From: Bradyrhizobium sp. CB1015
Lineage (GTDB): Bacteria > Pseudomonadota > Alphaproteobacteria > Rhizobiales > Xanthobacteraceae
Direction of reading: 5' to 3'
Length of the DNA stretch: 64,000 nucleotides
Assembly: GCF_025200925.1 (NCBI RefSeq)
Contig: NZ_CP104174.1
Coordinates: 7,564,001 to 7,628,000 of the forward strand
Shown: positions 25,809 through 35,441 of the stretch, piece by piece
Position numbering within the stretch: position 1 is the first letter of the stretch
Layout: every line of letters begins with the position of its first letter
Made by a program: the position numbers and the translations under genes
Notes under the pieces: model-generated
The model's database searches: none
Told to the model about the DNA's origin: nothing
The model's input: the letters and a program-made list of their open reading frames with translations, nothing else

Positions 25809-26045
25809 ATGGCCAAGAAACCCGGAACCAACCCCAAAGGCGAATTCGCCTTCTTCAACGTCGTCTATGCCGACGATTCCCAACGCTCCAATCGCCGCGT
25901 GCCAGCCGAACTCCTCGGCGGCCTCGACGGCGACGAACCCGCGCGCGCGTTCATCATGGAGCAGGACCGCGAGATCGCGGAGAAGAGCGGCCGCCCGCCG
26001 CTGGAGATCAAGCGGATCGAGCGGGTGGGGGCGAAGAAGAAGTAG
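25809..26045 (+). CDS. Small conserved-looking hypothetical protein
   Basis: A 78-residue, mostly polar protein. It starts Met-Ala-Lys-Lys-Pro-Gly and ends with Gly-Ala-Lys-Lys-Lys; in between it has Phe-Phe-Asn-Val-Val-Tyr and Arg-Arg-Val-Pro-Ala-Glu-Leu-Leu. No domain is recognised. The composition and codon use look real for this genome. An inverted-repeat element lies between it and the convergent rpoD. Confidence 0.7.
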   Translation: MAKKPGTNPKGEFAFFNVVYADDSQRSNRRVPAELLGGLDGDEPARAFIMEQDREIAEKSGRPPLEIKRIERVGAKKK

Positions 26046-26063
26046 GCCCTCAGCTCCTCCACG

Positions 26064-26143
26064 CCATTGCGAGCGCAGCGAAGCAATCCAGGAAATGTCT
26101 CTGCGGAAAGACTCTGGATTGCTTCGCTGCGCTCGCAATGACG
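26064..26143. repeat. 80-bp palindromic repeat (CATTGCGAGCGCAGCGAAGC type)
   Basis: Two perfect 27-bp arms in inverted orientation (26064-26090 and 26117-26143) surround a 26-base centre. A diverged single arm of the same family occurs at 54566-54592. Confidence 0.9.
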
Positions 26144-26155
26144 ACAAGACAAAAC

Positions 26156-26184
26156 AAAACGGCGGGCCAAGGCCCGCCGTTTTG
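26156..26184 (-). terminator. Rho-independent terminator of rpoD
   Basis: AAAACGGCGGGCC and GGCCCGCCGTTTT form a 12-13-bp stem with a two-base centre; read on the minus strand it is followed by a T-rich run. It lies 20 bases beyond the rpoD stop. Confidence 0.88.
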
Positions 26185-26204
26185 CTTTGGATCGCTGTCA
26201 GCGA

Positions 26205-28340
<2,136 letters not shown>

Positions 28341-28716
28341 CCATTGCTCCTAAACGCGCTTCATGCGAGGCGCCCGCCGCGCCTTGCGTGAATTCACATG
28401 AACCTGTTGCTCGACGCTCTCGCTTCGGCAGCTCTCGACACGGAAAGGGCGGCGCACAAACCTCTCGCCACCCCCAACTTTCTCTCGCCGGAATTGCCTA
28501 ACGCTTCGTCAGCCTCTTTGTCGCGGCGGATGCAGGTGTAGTGCCAACAGCGATTGCGCGGATTCATTCCTGACGCGTCTGTTATGCCTGCGGCCGCCTC
28601 TGGGCCAAAGTGCTACAAGACCGTTAAGCCTCGATTAACCCTGTTTTTGCCGCCAAACCCAGGATTTGGCGAGTCTTTTAGCGGTACCAGCTGCGGCCGT
28701 CCGCATGATTCTTTCA
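28341..28716. other. 376-base dnaG-rpoD intergenic region
   Basis: This region holds the rpoD promoter area. The only recognised element is a CtrA-like box at 28624-28639. No terminator hairpin for dnaG is obvious, so read-through from dnaG to rpoD is possible. No reading frame here looks protein-coding. Confidence 0.6.
28624..28639. promoter_or_regulatory. CtrA-like full binding site upstream of rpoD
   Basis: TTAA-GCCTCGA-TTAAC matches the CtrA consensus TTAA-N7-TTAA exactly, with an extra C. It lies about 285 bases upstream of the rpoD start and reads nearly the same on both strands. It rests on consensus match alone. Confidence 0.4.
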
Positions 28717-30720
28717 TCACATGCTCTTCTGGAGCCGGCCCGACAGCTCGCCAAAACCCTCGATCAGGGCCTCGGTACCGTCGACTTCCCCCATCCGAGC
28801 CTTGACGTCACGCAGCCACGCCAAATTGGCCTCGCTGGGATCCTCCCCCAAGGCCAGCTCGGCGTCTTTCAGCTCTCTAAGTAGTGAATGCCATTGCCGA
28901 TGCAAGGCAACCAGCTGGTGCCAGGTGGCAAGAACGTCGTCCCGGGCCGCGCCCTCGCGGGCGGCCCACACCGCCTGGGTCGTGATGACGTTCTCAACCC
29001 TTTGAAGAGTTTGAGAAAATCCACCTTTTTCGAGGTCCCCCCGCATTTTTTCGGCCTGCTCGCCGGGGTCCGGCGAATGGTGATGGTCGTTGGCGAAGGC
29101 GGCAATGATGCCCGCCCGGAGCTTATGGGCCTCGGAATGGGCCAGCTCCAGGGCGGCGACCTCCTCCAAATGCTCGTGCAGCAGCCAGGGGTGGTTGATC
29201 AGGCTTTGCAGGATCAGGGCCTCCCGGCGGGAGATGGCGCTGCGCTGGCCCCGCAGGATCGGGCTTGCCGCCAACTGGGGGCTCGCCGCCTGGTAGGGGC
29301 CGGACGGCAGCGGGGCCGGACCCGGGGCGCCGCGGCGGCCGCCGAACCCTTGTCCGCCGAATCGATTCGCCCCGCCCCGCGGCTGGAACGGCCGGCCGCC
29401 ACCGGGGCGGAAATTGCCACGGCCGCCAAAGCCCCGCCCGCCTTCCGGCGCGAAGGTGCGCTGCAGCCGCTCGACGAAGTCGTCGCGATAATAACGCCGC
29501 ACCACCTCGTCGCGGATGCCGTTCGTGAGGTCCTTGATGCGGGCCTCCAGCGCGGCGCGCCGCTCCGGCGTGGCGAAATTACCGCCTTCGAGCTCGCGCG
29601 ACCAGATCATGTCGGCGAGCGGACGGGCGGCGGCGATCACCTCCTCGATCGCGCCGCGCCCGCCGGAGCGCACGAGATCGTCAGGGTCCTGCCCTTCCGG
29701 CAGCAGCGCAAAGCGAAGACTCTTGCCGGGCGCGAGGAATGGCAAGGCGAGGTCCGCAGCACGATACGCCGCCTTCTGTCCGGCGCGGTCGCCGTCGAAG
29801 CAGAGGATCGGCTCGTCCGCCATCTTCCAGAGCAGCGCGAGCTGGCTCTCGGTGAGCGCGGTGCCGAGCGGCGCGACGCTGCCGGCAAAGCCCGCGGTGA
29901 CCATGGCGATGACGTCGACATAGCCTTCGACCACGATCAGCGGGTTGCCGTCATGGGTGGCTTTGCGCGCGGTCTGGTGGTTGTAGAGATTGTCGCCCTT
30001 GTGGAAGAGCGGCGTCTCCGGCGAATTCAGGTATTTTGCCGGCACGTCCTTCTCCAGCGCGCGCCCGCCGAAGGCGATGACGCGGCCGCGCAGATCCGTG
30101 ATCGGAAACATCACGCGATCGCGGAAGCGGTCGTAAGGCACGGGAATGTCGTTGCCGGCCACGAGCAGTCCGGTCTCGATCATGTCCTCGACGGAGACAC
30201 CGAGCTTGCCGAGATGCTCCTTCAGCGCGAAGCGATCGGGCGGCGGCGGCGCATAGCCGAGGCGGAACTGCAATTGCGTCGCCGGCGAAATGGCGCGGTC
30301 GGCGAGATAGCCGCGTGCTTTCGCACCCACGCGCGAGGCCAGCGTCTCGGCGAAGAATTTCGCCGCGAGATCCATCACGTCATACAGCGAGCGCCGCCGC
30401 TGCTCCTCGCGCGCCGCGTTGGGCGTCCCCGCCGGCAGCGGCAGGCCCGCCATGTTGGCAAGCCGCTCCACCGCCTCGGCGAACGGCAGGCCGTCGGTCT
30501 CCATCACGAAGGTGATGATGTCGCCGTGCTTGCCCGAGGAGAAGTCGTGATAAAATCCCTTCTGGTCGTTGACGTAGAAGGACGGCGTCTTCTCCTGCTG
30601 GAACGGCGACAGCCCCTTCCACTCGCGACCCGCCTTCTTCAGCTTGACGCGCTTGCCCACGACCTCGGAGACCGAAAGCCGGGCACGAAGCTCGTCGAGG
30701 AACTGGGGTGTGAAGCGCAT
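28717..30720 (-). CDS. dnaG: DNA primase
   Basis: A 667-residue primase with the N-terminal CHC2-type domain (residues about 1-100), catalytic core, TOPRIM domain (Val-Val-Glu-Gly-Tyr-Val-Asp and Phe-Asp-Gly-Asp-Arg-Ala-Gly) and a helical DnaB-binding C terminus. The usual zinc ligands are replaced: Cys to Ser and His to Gln in Gly-Leu-Ser-Pro-Phe-Gln, and the HCFGC loop reads His-Asp-Phe-Ser-Ser. A Gly/Arg/Phe-rich linker of about 50 residues lies near 430-480. It makes RNA primers for lagging-strand synthesis. The start at 30720 gives the standard Met-Arg-Phe-Thr-Pro N terminus; an extension to 30762 is unlikely. Confidence 0.97.
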   Translation of the reverse strand: MRFTPQFLDELRARLSVSEVVGKRVKLKKAGREWKGLSPFQQEKTPSFYVNDQKGFYHDFSSGKHGDIITFVMETDGLPFAEAVERLANMAGLPLPAGTPNAAREEQRRRSLYDVMDLAAKFFAETLASRVGAKARGYLADRAISPATQLQFRLGYAPPPPDRFALKEHLGKLGVSVEDMIETGLLVAGNDIPVPYDRFRDRVMFPITDLRGRVIAFGGRALEKDVPAKYLNSPETPLFHKGDNLYNHQTARKATHDGNPLIVVEGYVDVIAMVTAGFAGSVAPLGTALTESQLALLWKMADEPILCFDGDRAGQKAAYRAADLALPFLAPGKSLRFALLPEGQDPDDLVRSGGRGAIEEVIAAARPLADMIWSRELEGGNFATPERRAALEARIKDLTNGIRDEVVRRYYRDDFVERLQRTFAPEGGRGFGGRGNFRPGGGRPFQPRGGANRFGGQGFGGRRGAPGPAPLPSGPYQAASPQLAASPILRGQRSAISRREALILQSLINHPWLLHEHLEEVAALELAHSEAHKLRAGIIAAFANDHHHSPDPGEQAEKMRGDLEKGGFSQTLQRVENVITTQAVWAAREGAARDDVLATWHQLVALHRQWHSLLRELKDAELALGEDPSEANLAWLRDVKARMGEVDGTEALIEGFGELSGRLQKSM

Positions 30721-30944
30721 GGCTGGATGGAACTCTGTCAGTGGCCGCACGCGGCCGCCCAACTCAGAAAGGCAAATCGTTGCCTTGCTTCAATTGCTCA
30801 TTTAATGTTCTCGATATGTTCAGTCCATATCCACTTTGTCCACATGCGCAATTTGTCTCCAAGACGAATACCGACACGCGAATATTGACAGCGCCCGCGC
30901 ACGCATCAGCGCGAGCCTGATGCCGCGAGCGTTCGCCTTCATCC

Positions 30945-31096
30945 GTCACCCTGAGGTGCTCGCCTCTTCGGCGAGCCTCGAAGGGCGACGGCCCGGCTCT
31001 AACCGCGTCAACTACTGAGCATCGGCTCGGCCGTTCATCCTTCGAGGCTCCCGGCGCGATGCATGGCATCGCGCCACTCGCGCCTCAGGATGACGG
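30945..31096. repeat. Intergenic inverted-repeat element (CATCCTTCGAGG type)
   Basis: It begins CGTCACCCTGAGGTGCTCGCC and ends CGCCTCAGGATGACGG, and contains CCTCGAAGGGCGACGGCCCG in the middle. It belongs to the same family as 21839, 54608 and 63483. Together with a short upstream AT-richer stretch it fills the 428-base gap between dnaG and the chlorite-dismutase-like gene; no other gene is seen there. Confidence 0.85.
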
Positions 31097-31148
31097 AACG
31101 GGCAACGGAAGGCTTGAACCGCGCCCGGTTCCACGCTTCCATACCGCC

Positions 31149-31712
31149 ATGTTCAGGACCTTTCGAGGCGGCCAGAGCGGGGGCTGGCGGGTGACCTCGA
31201 TTTCGCCTGTGACGGGCGAGCCCCTGCCCTTCGTGCCGGCGTTGTCGGTGACCGACAGCGAGGCCGTGTCATTGCCGCTGGTGCCCTCGCGCAATGCCTG
31301 GCGGCTGGTCGGCGTCGCGAGCAGCCTGCGCTACACGGAGCGGGCCGAGAAGCAGCAGCTCGTCGCCGTGCAGGCTGGCCTCGGCCGGCTGGAAGCAACC
31401 AGCGCGGCGCTGATCCCGATCCGCAAGTCGCAGGCCTGGTGGGAGCTGACCCAGGAAGAGCGCCGCAAGATCTTCGAGGACAAGTCGCACCACATTGCCA
31501 GCAGTCTTCGTTTCCTGCCCGCGATCGCGCGCCAGCTCTATCATTGCCGCGACCTCGGCGGCCCCTTCGATTTCCTGACCTGGTTCGAATTCGCCCCCGC
31601 GCACGCCTCGCTGTTCGAGGAGCTGGTGGCGATGCTGCGGCGGACCGAGGAGTGGACCTATGTCGAGCGCGAGGTCGACGTGCGCGTGGTCAAGGAAGTG
31701 CTGTCGGCTTGA
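31149..31712 (+). CDS. Chlorite dismutase-like haem protein (short, clade 2)
   Basis: A 187-residue protein with the length of the dimeric clade-2 chlorite dismutases known from Nitrobacter. The conserved block Leu-Ile-Pro-Ile-Arg-Lys-Ser-x-Ala-Trp-Trp is followed by Ser-His-His-Ile with proximal haem ligand His115 and, 13 residues later, Arg128 at the position of the distal arginine needed for chlorite breakdown. The Phe-Asp-Phe-Leu-Thr-Trp-Phe-Glu and Tyr-Val-Glu-Arg-Glu motifs follow. Members turn chlorite into chloride and oxygen; the physiological role outside perchlorate reducers is unclear. No (per)chlorate reductase genes are near. ATG 31149 is the first sensible start after the repeat element. 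Confidence 0.85.
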   Translation: MFRTFRGGQSGGWRVTSISPVTGEPLPFVPALSVTDSEAVSLPLVPSRNAWRLVGVASSLRYTERAEKQQLVAVQAGLGRLEATSAALIPIRKSQAWWELTQEERRKIFEDKSHHIASSLRFLPAIARQLYHCRDLGGPFDFLTWFEFAPAHASLFEELVAMLRRTEEWTYVEREVDVRVVKEVLSA

Positions 31713-31728
31713 AGCGGCACCAACGGTG

Positions 31729-31872
31729 CGCTCCCTCGCCCCGTTCTTACGGGGAGAGGGTTGGGGTGAGGGGCCTCTCTCCACGCTTGAGGTCGTCGAG
31801 AGACCTGTACCCCCTCACCCGGATTGCATCTTCGATGCAATCCGACCTCTCCCCGCAAGCGGGGAGAGGTGA
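31729..31872. repeat. Intergenic inverted-repeat element (CTCTCCCC type)
   Basis: The left arm is around CCCGTTCTTACGGGGAGAGG and the right arm CTCTCCCCGCAAGCGGGGAG. GGGTGAGGGG and CCCCTCACCC lie inside. It sits between two convergent genes. It is related to the element at 35228. Confidence 0.8.
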
Positions 31873-31887
31873 AGGCCGCGTGCGATT

Positions 31888-32286
31888 TCAACGCTCCAGG
31901 AAGCGCCCGGATTCGATGCGCGGCAGATCGGTGACCGGCCAGTTGTAGACGTAGGTCCAGGCCTTCTCGGTGGTGCCATCGGAGCGCGTCACCTCGATCA
32001 TCTGCCGCAGATATTCGGTCGGCTCCGGAAAGCCCTCGCCGCAGGCCTCGTACATGTCGAGCTCGCGCAAGAGCTCGTCCGGCACACGCAGCTGAAACAG
32101 CTCGCCATGAACGACATCGGTCGGCGTCTCGGAGAGCAGCAATCCCGGATAGTGCTTCACCAGAACGAGCCGGCCGCGGCAGGTGGCTTCGCCGAGGAAT
32201 TCCGCATGGCCGGCGAGCAGCCGCGCCATCGGGTGGTCGAAGCCGCGCATCAGGGTGCCGTAAACGAAAAGTCGATCCGAGCTCAT
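31888..32286 (-). CDS. Gamma-glutamylcyclotransferase-like (GGCT/AIG2) protein
   Basis: A 132-residue GGCT-fold protein: the Tyr-Gly-Thr-Leu substrate loop near residue 10 (Val-Tyr-Gly-Thr-Leu-Met), a Gly-Glu-Leu-Phe strand, and the acidic Asp-x-Tyr-Glu segment that supplies the catalytic Glu. Family members release 5-oxoproline from gamma-glutamyl compounds. Its divergent neighbour is an N-formylglutamate amidohydrolase-like protein, so both may deal with modified glutamates. The start at 32286 is preferred over an in-frame Met at 32376 that would overlap the neighbour. Confidence 0.82.
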   Translation of the reverse strand: MSSDRLFVYGTLMRGFDHPMARLLAGHAEFLGEATCRGRLVLVKHYPGLLLSETPTDVVHGELFQLRVPDELLRELDMYEACGEGFPEPTEYLRQMIEVTRSDGTTEKAWTYVYNWPVTDLPRIESGRFLER

Positions 32287-32362
32287 GCTGTTCCAACGTT
32301 GCGGCATCGGTGCGATACCGCTACTCCGTTTACACAGTTTGTCATTCCATAGGCAAATCAGG

Positions 32363-33166
32363 ATGGCTTTGGACATAGCCGACGCAACCGATCAATTGCT
32401 CGGCGAGGGCGACATTCCGCCCGTGCATGAGGTGAATACGGCAGGGACATCGCCGTTCCTGCTCACCGCGGACCATTACGGACGGGTGCTGCCGCGCGCG
32501 CTCGGCGATCTCGGCGTCGCGGACGGCGATCTCGTCAGGCACATCGCCTGGGACATCGGCATCGCCGGCGTCGCCGAGCGGCTCGCGGAAATGCTCGATG
32601 CGCATCTGATCGCGCAGCGCTATTCGCGCCTGGTGATCGACTGCAACCGCCCGCCCGGCGTCGCAAGCTCGATCCCCGTGATCTCCGAGGCGACCGCCAT
32701 CCCCGGCAACGAGGATCTGTCAGCCGCGGCCAAGGAGATGCGCCGGCGCGAGATCTTCGATCCCTATCACCGCCGGATTGGCGCGGCGATCGATGCGCGC
32801 GTCAAGGCGGGCAAGCCGACGGTGCTGGTGGCGCTGCACAGCTTCACGCCGGTCTATTACGGCGATCCGCGGCCCTGGCACATCGGCACGCTCTACCACC
32901 GCGACACCGTGCTGCCGCGGCTGATGTTGCAGCATTTGCGGGACGAGAGCGCGCTCGTCGTCGGCGACAACCAGCCTTATGCGGTGAGCGACATCACCGA
33001 CTACACCATCCCGGTCCACGGCGAGGCGCGCGGCCTCGTCAACACCGGCATCGAGATCCGCCAGGACCTGATCGCCGACGAGAGCGGCCAGCAGCAATGG
33101 GCCGAGCGGCTGGCGCGGATCCTGCGCGAGGTCGAGGCAACGCTGCGCAAGCAGGGAATGGCGTAA
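32363..33166 (+). CDS. N-formylglutamate amidohydrolase family protein
   Basis: A 267-residue FGase-family zinc hydrolase. It has His-Glu-Val-Asn near the N terminus, Asp-His-Tyr-Gly-Arg, Ile-Asp-Cys-Asn-Arg-Pro and Ala-Leu-His-Ser-Phe-Thr-Pro, which together carry the expected metal ligands. Classical HutG releases formate from N-formylglutamate in histidine breakdown. No other hut gene is close, so the substrate is inferred only from the family. The start at 32363 gives 77 bases to the divergent GGCT gene. Confidence 0.85.
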   Translation: MALDIADATDQLLGEGDIPPVHEVNTAGTSPFLLTADHYGRVLPRALGDLGVADGDLVRHIAWDIGIAGVAERLAEMLDAHLIAQRYSRLVIDCNRPPGVASSIPVISEATAIPGNEDLSAAAKEMRRREIFDPYHRRIGAAIDARVKAGKPTVLVALHSFTPVYYGDPRPWHIGTLYHRDTVLPRLMLQHLRDESALVVGDNQPYAVSDITDYTIPVHGEARGLVNTGIEIRQDLIADESGQQQWAERLARILREVEATLRKQGMA

Positions 33167-33169
33167 ACG

Positions 33170-33781
33170 TCACTTCGCTCGCGTCAGCGCCAGCCAGATG
33201 CCGCCGCCGATCATGAAGCCGCCGGAGATGCGCGACATCATCCGCGTGCGCCGCGCCGAGAAGAATTTTCGCGCGCGCCCGGCGGCAATCGCATAGAGCG
33301 CATCGGTCATCACGGCGGTGATCATGAAGGTGGCGCCCAGCAGAGCGACCTGCGGGAAATGCGGCTGACTCATGTCCATGAACTGCGGGATGAAAGCGCC
33401 GAAGAACACCAGCACCTTCGGGTTCGACAGCAGCACCAGGAAGCCTTGCAGGAAAAAACCGCCGCGCGGCGGCGGTGGCGGCGCGTCGATATCGACGCCC
33501 TCGACCGGCGCCCAGATCAGCTTGATGCCGAGCCAGACGAGATATGCGGCGCCGGCAAAGCGCACCCAGTCGAACCAATAGCCCATGGTCGCCATCAGCG
33601 AGGTCAGGCCGATTGCGACGATGCCGATGACGATGGCCAGCCCGGCCTGCGCGCCGGCCACGTTGATGAGGGCCGCACGCGTGCCATGGCGCAAGCCATT
33701 GGCGATGACGAGGGTGACGATCGGCCCCGGCAGCAGCGCCAGCGCAATGCAGGCGGCGACGAAGGCGAGGTAGGCTTGCAT
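33170..33781 (-). CDS. LysE/RhtB family exporter
   Basis: A 203-residue membrane protein with six hydrophobic helices and the typical Leu-Leu-Pro-Gly-Pro segment at about residues 15-19 and Asn-Pro-Lys in the centre. It is a second LysE-type exporter in this window, clearly different from that at 21152. A charged loop with Pro-Pro-Pro-Pro lies between helices 3 and 4. It is convergent with the FGase-like gene; the stops are 4 bases apart. The start could be 33781 or 33790. Confidence 0.88.
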   Translation of the reverse strand: MQAYLAFVAACIALALLPGPIVTLVIANGLRHGTRAALINVAGAQAGLAIVIGIVAIGLTSLMATMGYWFDWVRFAGAAYLVWLGIKLIWAPVEGVDIDAPPPPPRGGFFLQGFLVLLSNPKVLVFFGAFIPQFMDMSQPHFPQVALLGATFMITAVMTDALYAIAAGRARKFFSARRTRMMSRISGGFMIGGGIWLALTRAK

Positions 33782-33879
33782 GGACATCATGGAAGGGACT
33801 CGCTGACGGCGGTTTCGCCGCATTAATGCATGGCGAGGGCTGGAACGGAAGACGTTCCCTCTCTCCCCGCTGTAGCGAC

Positions 33880-33909
33880 TTGACATGCAACCGTTTGGTT
33901 GCCTATTAT
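33880..33909 (+). promoter_or_regulatory. Promoter with ArsR operator in the spacer
   Basis: TTGACA (33880-33885), an 18-base spacer and TATTAT (33904-33909) form a near-consensus sigma-70 promoter. The spacer contains the perfect palindrome GCAACC-gttt-GGTTGC (33887-33902), a likely operator for the ArsR protein encoded downstream. The start codon is only 7 bases beyond the -10 box, so the message is probably leaderless. Confidence 0.75.
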
Positions 33910-33915
33910 CCGGCC

Positions 33916-34230
33916 ATGGATGACGTCTTCAAAGCGCTCGCCGATGCGTCACGACGGTCGCTGCTCGACAGGCTTCACGCCAGGAACGGTCAGACATTGA
34001 ACGAGCTTTGCGAAGGCCTCGCCATGACGCGGCAGGCCGTCACAAAACACCTTGTCATTCTCGAAGAGGCCAACCTGGTGACGACCATCAGGCAGGGCCG
34101 CGAGAAGCTGCATTACCTCAACCCGGTGCCGATCCATCAGATCGGCGAACGCTGGATCAAGAAGTTCGAGCGCAGCAAGCTCGCCGCGCTCAGCGAACTG
34201 AAACGCCAGTTGGAGAAACGCGATGAGTAA
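33916..34230 (+). CDS. ArsR-family transcriptional regulator
   Basis: A 104-residue winged-helix repressor of the ArsR family. The recognition helix is in Met-Thr-Arg-Gln-Ala-Val-Thr-Lys-His-Leu, followed by the wing Thr-Ile-Arg-Gln-Gly-Arg-Glu-Lys-Leu-His-Tyr. The alpha-3 Cys-Val-Cys metal motif is absent, so it is not an arsenic-type metal sensor. It is the first gene of a three-gene operon with two SRPBCC proteins, an arrangement common in rhizobia; it probably represses that operon through the palindrome in the promoter. Its stop overlaps the next start by 8 bases. Confidence 0.92.
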   Translation: MDDVFKALADASRRSLLDRLHARNGQTLNELCEGLAMTRQAVTKHLVILEEANLVTTIRQGREKLHYLNPVPIHQIGERWIKKFERSKLAALSELKRQLEKRDE

Positions 34231-34693
34231 GCCGGAGTTCGTCTACGTGACCTACATCGAGACCACGCCCGAGAAGCTGTGGCAGGCGCTGACGTCGAGC
34301 GAGTTCACCAGGCAATATTGGTTCGGCGCCGAGGTCAGGTCGGACTGGACGGTCGGCTCTCCCTTCGCGCTCACGCTCGACGGCGAGGTCACCGATTCCG
34401 GCGAGATCCTGGAATCCGATCCGCCGCGACGCCTGTCCTACAGCTTCAAGCACCATAAGTTCGAAGAGCTGCGCGACGAGCCGGTCTCACGCGTCGTCTT
34501 CACGCTCGAACCGTTCGGCTCGCTCGTGCGTTTGACGGTACTGCACGACGGTTTCGTCGAGGGCGGCAAATATCTCGGCGCCATCTCCAACGGCTGGCCG
34601 GCGATCCTGTCCGGACTGAAGAGCCTGCTGGAGAGAGGCCAGGTCCTTTCCATCCCGCGCACGGCGCTCAACAAGGGATTCGACGCAAAATGA
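34223..34693 (+). CDS. SRPBCC (AHSA1-like) protein, first copy
   Basis: A 156-residue START/Bet v1-like protein of the AHSA1 family: an N-terminal strand with Tyr-Ile-Glu-Thr-Thr-Pro-Glu-Lys-Leu-Trp, a central Phe-Gly-Ala-Glu-Val, then C-terminal Gly-Trp-Pro-Ala-Ile-Leu-Ser-Gly-Leu-Lys-Ser-Leu-Leu-Glu. Such domains have a hydrophobic pocket for ligands; what is bound is unknown. It overlaps arsR by 8 bases and the next gene by 4 bases (ATGA), so the three genes are translationally coupled. Confidence 0.9.
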   Translation: MSKPEFVYVTYIETTPEKLWQALTSSEFTRQYWFGAEVRSDWTVGSPFALTLDGEVTDSGEILESDPPRRLSYSFKHHKFEELRDEPVSRVVFTLEPFGSLVRLTVLHDGFVEGGKYLGAISNGWPAILSGLKSLLERGQVLSIPRTALNKGFDAK

Positions 34694-35202
34694 ACCTCGA
34701 TCAGTTCAAGCCGCTGACCGTCTACACCACCTACATCGCCTCGACGCCGGAGAAGGTGTGGGAGGCGCTGACGTCCGCCGCGTTCAGCCGGAAATATTTC
34801 TCCGGCTTTGCGGTGGAGATGGAGCCGAAGCTCGGCGGCAGTTTCATCGTGCGCACACCCGACGGCTCCGAGCACATCCGCGGCGAAGTGTTCGAATATG
34901 ATCCACCGAAGAGGCTCACGGTGAGCTGGAACGTCAATTGGCCGGGGCTCGTGGAGAAGCTCGGCACCACCATTGTCACCTACGAGATCGAGACAGCCGG
35001 CGAAGCCGTCCGCCTCACCATGAGCGAACGTCACGACCGCGAGCTCAGCGACGACATCCTTTCCGGCGGCCGCGCCGGCTGGCCCGCGATCCTCTCCGGA
35101 CTGAAGAGCCTGCTGGAGACCGGCAAGGCGCCGCATATCGAGATGTCCCCGCCGGTGCGGTTGCTGGAAGCGCTGAAGGCGATGGGGATCAAGACGCCTT
35201 AA
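34690..35202 (+). CDS. SRPBCC (AHSA1-like) protein, second copy
   Basis: A 170-residue AHSA1-type protein paralogous to the preceding one. The same Tyr-Ile-Ala-Ser-Thr-Pro-Glu-Lys-Val-Trp-Glu-Ala-Leu-Thr-Ser start and Gly-Trp-Pro-Ala-Ile-Leu-Ser-Gly-Leu-Lys-Ser-Leu-Leu-Glu end are kept, while the middle has diverged. The two probably arose by tandem duplication and may form a heterodimer. Its start codon overlaps the previous stop (ATGA). Confidence 0.9.
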   Translation: MNLDQFKPLTVYTTYIASTPEKVWEALTSAAFSRKYFSGFAVEMEPKLGGSFIVRTPDGSEHIRGEVFEYDPPKRLTVSWNVNWPGLVEKLGTTIVTYEIETAGEAVRLTMSERHDRELSDDILSGGRAGWPAILSGLKSLLETGKAPHIEMSPPVRLLEALKAMGIKTP

Positions 35203-35227
35203 TTGAAGAAGGACAAACATCGGTATC

Positions 35228-35434
35228 TCTTCCCTCTCCCCTTGTGGGAGAGGGTGGCTCGCCGCGTAGCGGCGAGACGGGTGAGGGGTTTCTCGCCGCG
35301 CACGCTTCTCTCAATGAGTTCGCGGAGAGAGACCCCTCATCCGGCGCCATGGCCGATGCAAGCATCGGCGTTCTTAGGAACGGCGGCCGAAGGCCGCCTA
35401 TGCCACCTTCTCCCACAAGGGGAGAAGGAAGAGC
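35228..35434. repeat. Intergenic inverted-repeat element (CTCTCCCCTTGTGGGAGAGG type)
   Basis: The left end is CCCTCTCCCCTTGTGGGAGA and the right end is the inverted TCTCCCACAAGGGGAGAAGG. It fills the space between the convergent SRPBCC and DUF2189 genes. It is related to the element at 31729. Confidence 0.85.
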
Positions 35435-35441
35435 GCTGACA

